A stretch of DNA of 33,206 nt, taken from the NCBI GenBank assembly GCA_016209525.1, contig JACQWK010000406.1, positions 1-33,206 of the forward strand, in the 5' to 3' direction. Origin of the DNA: Verrucomicrobiota bacterium. Lineage in GTDB: Bacteria; Verrucomicrobiota; Verrucomicrobiia; Limisphaerales; SIBE01. Below are positions 29,761 to 33,206 of this stretch, piece by piece; the first letter of the stretch is position 1, and each line of letters begins with the position of its first letter. Under the pieces are notes generated by a model, which saw only the letters and a list, made by a program, of their open reading frames with translations, ran no database searches and was not told the origin of the DNA. The position numbers were made by a program, and so were the translations under genes.

Positions 29761-32673
29761 ATGAGAACGCAAATCCCGTTGCCGCGCCGGAAGCTTTCCC
29801 GACGCACTTTCCCCGCGAACCTCGTAGCAGCCGACGTGAGGAGGCTCATTCTATCTTGCACGAATAAAGTCAGAGCCTCGTTGCGTCGGCCGCTACCGTT
29901 CAGGGGTCCAAAGCGCGAATTCATCGGGGGAATTCTCTCCCCAACCATCGCGACCGCGTCGAGGCTGTTCCTGGCCTTGGTCGTCTCACCCGGCGCAGCC
30001 GATCCAACCCCGCCTCCCGTTCCCATAGTTCTCGCGGGAGCCGCGCCCGCGGAGCGCCTCGCGGCGCGGGAACTGGCAAGCTACCTGCGCCGGCTCTACC
30101 CACGTGAGAGCTTCGCCGTGACGGAACGTCTGCCGGAATCGGGCCGGTGCATTTTGGTCGGCAGCGCCTTCGCCGAAGAGAGGGTGCGGACCCACGCCGC
30201 GGCTCAACTGGCCGGGCCTGAGAGCTTCGCGGTGTTCACCACGGACAATGGGCCGCGAGACTTGGCCGTGATCGCAGGCGCCGATCCGCGAGGCACGGCG
30301 CGCGGCGTCTATGCGTTGTTGGAACGGCTGGGCTGCGGGTTCTTCCTCTCTTACGACACCTTTCCTCCGGCGCGCACCGAGCCTTTCTCCTTCAAGGGCT
30401 GGAACCTAAGTGACCGTCCGCTGGTGCGGGATCGGCTCGTTTTCAACTGGCACAATTTCCTCAGCGGCTGCTCGACCTGGAACTTGCGCGACTGGAACCA
30501 ATGGACCGCCCAAGCGCAGAAAGCGGGCTTCAACGCCATCATGGTTCATGCCTACGGCAACAACCCGATGGTGACGTTCCGCTTCAACGGAAAAACCAAA
30601 CCCGTTGGCTATCTCTCCACGACGGTTAAAGGCCGCGATTGGTCCACCATGCACGTGAACGACGTGCGCCAGCTCTGGGGCGGCGAGGTGTTCAGCCAAC
30701 CGGTCTTCGGCGCCCAGGCCGCATTGGCGCCGGATGAAGCGCGCGCCGAGGCCGCGCAAAAACTGATGCATGACGTGTTCGCCCACGCCGCCGTGCGCGG
30801 GATGGATGTTTATCTCGCCAACGACGTGGACACCCTTTCCGCCAACCCGCAGGAGCTGATCCTGACGTTGCCGGCGGAAGCGCGTTTTGCCACCGGCAGG
30901 CAAGCCGCGAAGGCGACAGCACCCGAGAACGTCAAGCTGTGGCTGGCCAATCCAGACACGTCCGATGGGTACCGTTTCTACAAGGCGCAGGTGGAGGCAT
31001 TGCTGCGCGCTTATCCGCACGTCACCTGGCTGGTCGTGTGGTTCCGCACCGGCGGCACGCCCTGGATGGAACTGGCAACTTCCGAGATGCCGGCCGCGTG
31101 GCAGAAAGAGTATAGAGCCGAGATCGCCCGCTCGCCGGACGCAGAGAAGCTTTGGCATGCGCCGCAGATTTTTGCTCTTGGCAAGATCGTCCGCGCTTTC
31201 GATCGCGCCTTGCAGGAACTTGCGGCGAAACGCGTGCAATTGGCCGCGGGCACCTGGGACTTCAAATTCGTCGCGCCCTGCGACCGTTTCTTCCCGCCGC
31301 ACATAAAATTAATCGGTCTCGACTACAACGTTCTCCACGGCCGTCCCCAGCTCGCCGACGCCGAGTCGCGCGACGTCCTCCGCGACGTGGGCGCACACCG
31401 CGCGGTCGTGCCGGTGGTGTGGGCGCATCACGACGACGGACATTACATCGGACGGCCTTACACTCCGTTTGCGCAATTTCATTCCAAGCTCGCCGATGCC
31501 AAGACCGCAGGCTTCGGCATCATTCATTGGACCACCCGCCCCCTCGACTTGTTTTTCAAGAGCCACGCTGAGCAGGTCTGGGCTTCCACCCAAGACCGGC
31601 CACTGCGCGCTACTTGCGACGACATTGCGGCGCGGTCTTTCGGCGCCGACGCGCGCGGGCCAATGGGCGAATACTTCCTACGCTGGGTGACCGGCGCGCC
31701 CAATTTCGCTCGCGAGACGAGCAATTACTTCATTGACCGGCCACTGACAAACGTCTCGCAAGTCGTCGCCGGCTGCCGCGAACGACTGAAACTAATCGAA
31801 CGCGTGGACCCGGCGAGGCTCACGCCGGATCAGCGCGACCGTGTGAATTATTTCCATGGACTGGAGGAGTTCATGGTGGCCTTCCACCAGGCCCAGGATG
31901 CTTTTCAGCGCACCGAGGAGCGGCTCAAATCCGGCGATCAGGCCGGGGCGCGGGCCGCGTTGCGGGAGTGCCGGCCGGAATCCGTCATCGAGCAGTTCGC
32001 AAAGTTCAGCTCGCTGGGTGGCATCACTCGCGGCGAGCAGGGCTTGGTCGTATCGCTGAATCTCCGGTGGCTGCCTCATTTCGTGCGCCTGCGGCAAGCG
32101 ATCGGTCTGGAGCCAATCCGCTATAACTTCGGCCCAACCTCGCACGATAAATTGGCCCAGTCCCGCGGCACCTACAGCTTCCATTTCGACGCGCGGCGCG
32201 AGGTGTGGCTAACTCTCGGCGCCGAGGAAACCGGCGCCGATGTGTTCGTTCTGCCCGCCAGCGCCAGCGCCGAGGCTGCCCGCACGGAATTCCGGTCAAC
32301 CGTTGGGACCGAGATTTGCCGTTCTGGGATTGAAAGCGCCAAGCCGATTCAATTCCTCCTCCGCCCCATCACGGCGCGCGGGGAATCCGATGGTCCATCG
32401 GGTCTGCCGACGGGCGAATACCGTCTGCGCCTGTGGCTGCGTGACCCGACTTCCACCGGGCCGGGCCAACGGATCTTTGATCTCGCGGTGGACGGAGGTT
32501 CGCCGCTGGACCGTCTGGATATCTTCCGCCTGGCTGGCCGGCCAAATGCGGTGGTCGAGCGAACCTATGACGTCGCGGCGGTGCGCGGTGGCGCCGTGAA
32601 AGTCACGCTGACACCCGTGCTCGGCAAGGCCCTGATCTGTGGCGCCGTCTTGGAGCCCGTCTCAATGGAATGA
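29761..32673 (+). CDS. Large secreted GH67-N/DUF4838-like carbohydrate-active protein
   Basis: Up to 970 residues from the ATG at 29761. Residues about 20-48 are translated from a family F palindrome; the hydrophobic run RLFLALVVSPGAADP (about 68-82) is a probable signal peptide, so the native start may be just before it. Residues about 85-200 resemble the N-terminal domain of alpha-glucuronidases and related GH20b-like domains: AAPAERLAARELASYLRRLY, CILVGSAF, LAVIAGADPRGTARGVYALL and LGCGFFLSYDTFP. The middle (about 205-620) is barrel-like with FNWHNFLSGCSTWNLRDWNQ, NAIMVHAYGN, VTWLVVWFRTGGTPW and GFGIIHWTTRPLD. A helical part follows, then a C-terminal beta domain (about 780-970) ending like a malectin or galactose-binding domain (IFDLAVDGG, VKVTLTPVLGKALICGAVLE). 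Polysaccharide or glucuronide cleavage is plausible; catalytic residues are not assigned. Confidence 0.8.
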   Translation: MRTQIPLPRRKLSRRTFPANLVAADVRRLILSCTNKVRASLRRPLPFRGPKREFIGGILSPTIATASRLFLALVVSPGAADPTPPPVPIVLAGAAPAERLAARELASYLRRLYPRESFAVTERLPESGRCILVGSAFAEERVRTHAAAQLAGPESFAVFTTDNGPRDLAVIAGADPRGTARGVYALLERLGCGFFLSYDTFPPARTEPFSFKGWNLSDRPLVRDRLVFNWHNFLSGCSTWNLRDWNQWTAQAQKAGFNAIMVHAYGNNPMVTFRFNGKTKPVGYLSTTVKGRDWSTMHVNDVRQLWGGEVFSQPVFGAQAALAPDEARAEAAQKLMHDVFAHAAVRGMDVYLANDVDTLSANPQELILTLPAEARFATGRQAAKATAPENVKLWLANPDTSDGYRFYKAQVEALLRAYPHVTWLVVWFRTGGTPWMELATSEMPAAWQKEYRAEIARSPDAEKLWHAPQIFALGKIVRAFDRALQELAAKRVQLAAGTWDFKFVAPCDRFFPPHIKLIGLDYNVLHGRPQLADAESRDVLRDVGAHRAVVPVVWAHHDDGHYIGRPYTPFAQFHSKLADAKTAGFGIIHWTTRPLDLFFKSHAEQVWASTQDRPLRATCDDIAARSFGADARGPMGEYFLRWVTGAPNFARETSNYFIDRPLTNVSQVVAGCRERLKLIERVDPARLTPDQRDRVNYFHGLEEFMVAFHQAQDAFQRTEERLKSGDQAGARAALRECRPESVIEQFAKFSSLGGITRGEQGLVVSLNLRWLPHFVRLRQAIGLEPIRYNFGPTSHDKLAQSRGTYSFHFDARREVWLTLGAEETGADVFVLPASASAEAARTEFRSTVGTEICRSGIESAKPIQFLLRPITARGESDGPSGLPTGEYRLRLWLRDPTSTGPGQRIFDLAVDGGSPLDRLDIFRLAGRPNAVVERTYDVAAVRGGAVKVTLTPVLGKALICGAVLEPVSME
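29824..29896. repeat. Palindromic repeat family F, copy 2
   Basis: Left arm 29824-29847 (GTAGCAGCCGACGTGAGGAG...) and right arm 29873-29896 (...TTGCGTCGGCCGCTAC) are 24 bases with 20 complementary. It overlaps the 5' end of the GH67-like reading frame, where it is translated as LVAADVRRLILSC and KVRASLRRPLP. Confidence 0.8.
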
Positions 32674-33130
32674 CCGGAAAGAGTTTCCCAGCCCAGAATC
32701 GAGAGGCACGGAGTTTTTCGAGTTACGAGTCGGCGTGGGGCATTATTCGCAGCGCGAGCAGGGAGAGCAGGAAGCCTTTGAAGGTCTCGGTGAGAGCGCG
32801 TTACAAAAAGCCAGTGGCATCTCGAACTCTCTGTGGGTTCGGCTCGCGGGCGATGCTCCTCAACCAAACCGGCTAGGCGAAGTTGGGCCACGGAGAGGAC
32901 ATCTGTTTTCAGGGACGGACGAATCAACTTGCCTCGGGCGTGAACACGGGCAAAGTATATTCCCGATGGATTGCAAGGGACCAGATTTGCAGCCGGCATT
33001 TTCTGCCAGAGCGTTTCATCCGCTGGCACTGCGCGATGTTGTGGTTTCATACATCAGATGTCATTGCCGGATCAGATTGTCCAAAACGCAAATTCTGAAG
33101 CTGCGAATTGGCCAGTAATTCAGTGCTTTT
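32674..33130. other. Intergenic region before the tRNA
   Basis: No gene is supported. A minus-strand frame (32565-33050) overlaps the end of the preceding gene, is Arg/Pro-rich and shows no domain. No long palindrome was seen. The tRNA promoter should lie at the right end, but no clear -35/-10 pair with normal spacing could be picked. Confidence 0.5.
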
Positions 33131-33206
33131 GGGCCCATAGCTCAGGGGTTAGAGCAGGCGACTCATAATCGCTTGGTCGGGGGTTCAAATCCCTCTGGGC
33201 CCACCA
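33131..33206 (+). tRNA. ileX: tRNA-Ile2 (anticodon CAT, lysidine type)
   Basis: 76 bases with the CCA encoded. Acceptor GGGCCCA pairs with TGGGCCC; D stem GCTC/GAGC; anticodon stem GGCGA/TCGCT with loop CTCATAA (anticodon CAT); T arm GGGGG-TTCAAAT-CCCTC. The 1-72 pair is G-C, so it is not an initiator. The anticodon arm and variable region (GCAGGCGACTCATAATCGCT then TGGTCG) match Escherichia coli tRNA-Ile2 as I remember it, unlike elongator tRNA-Met (ACATCACTCATAATGATG). C34 should be converted to lysidine by TilS so that the tRNA reads AUA. The window ends exactly at the CCA. Confidence 0.92.

Noticed and set aside
32565-33050. Minus-strand frame containing SGIYFARV, reminiscent of type IX secretion sorting ends
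   Set aside because: It overlaps the coding end of the GH67-like gene, is Arg/Pro-rich, lacks a domain, and the match is only a few residues in the wrong part of the frame.
33131-33206. tRNA as initiator or elongator Met
   Set aside because: G1-C72 pairing excludes the initiator, and the anticodon arm matches tRNA-Ile2 rather than elongator Met.

Overview
The window looks like a piece of a GC-rich chromosome from the Verrucomicrobiota, probably a soil or freshwater Pedosphaera/Limisphaerales-like lineage. The basis is the gene families: a PVC-type SGNH/'membrane-bound dehydrogenase'/HEAT protein, Deg9-like proteases, M14 peptidases with calcium-loop inserts, a GH67/DUF4838-like secreted protein and giant hybrid kinases. 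There are also many dispersed palindromic repeats next to a REP-associated transposase fragment. This taxonomic call is inference; no rRNA gene or marker protein is present.

Layout. 1-281: right end of a RAYT-type (Y1 tyrosine) transposase element that cuts off the 3' end of an OmpR-family response regulator gene (258-809, minus). 843-1276: a nested palindrome and a short remnant of a hybrid-kinase 3' end. 1277-8772 (plus): two overlapping kinase genes. The first is a periplasmic two-propeller sensor hybrid kinase; the second is a soluble REC-HisKA-HATPase-REC-REC-Hpt protein. Together they could form a complete phosphorelay, but no DNA-binding output is left in the window. 8946-15998 (minus): a secreted SGNH-like/PVC dehydrogenase/HEAT protein, a small zinc-ribbon-like protein, and a tandem Deg9-type pair in which only one member keeps the catalytic triad. 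16317-17738 (plus): a secreted TIM-barrel-like glycosidase-type protein. 17803-20244 (minus): a membrane pyrophosphatase with Lys at the position associated with K+ independence. 20648-24545 (plus): two adjacent M14-type carboxypeptidases, again one intact and one lacking the zinc and catalytic residues. 24675-29307: a small cytosolic Rossmann-like protein, a REC/HD-GYP-like regulator, a small secreted protein, and a CbxX/CfqX-type AAA+ ATPase with a C-terminal zinc ribbon. 29761-32673 (plus): a large secreted GH67-N/DUF4838-like protein. 33131-33206: tRNA-Ile2 (CAT).

Two themes stand out. First, at least three palindrome families occupy intergenic space. They repeatedly sit just upstream of, and are open in frame with, the signal peptides of secreted proteins, so annotated N-termini may be repeat-derived or the repeats may be 5' UTR hairpins. 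Second, intact enzymes are paired with active-site-dead paralogues (Deg9 pair, M14 pair), alongside further degenerate active sites in the SGNH domain and the HD-GYP domain. The proteins suggest envelope sensing, periplasmic protein turnover and polysaccharide use, but no single pathway can be proven from sequence alone.
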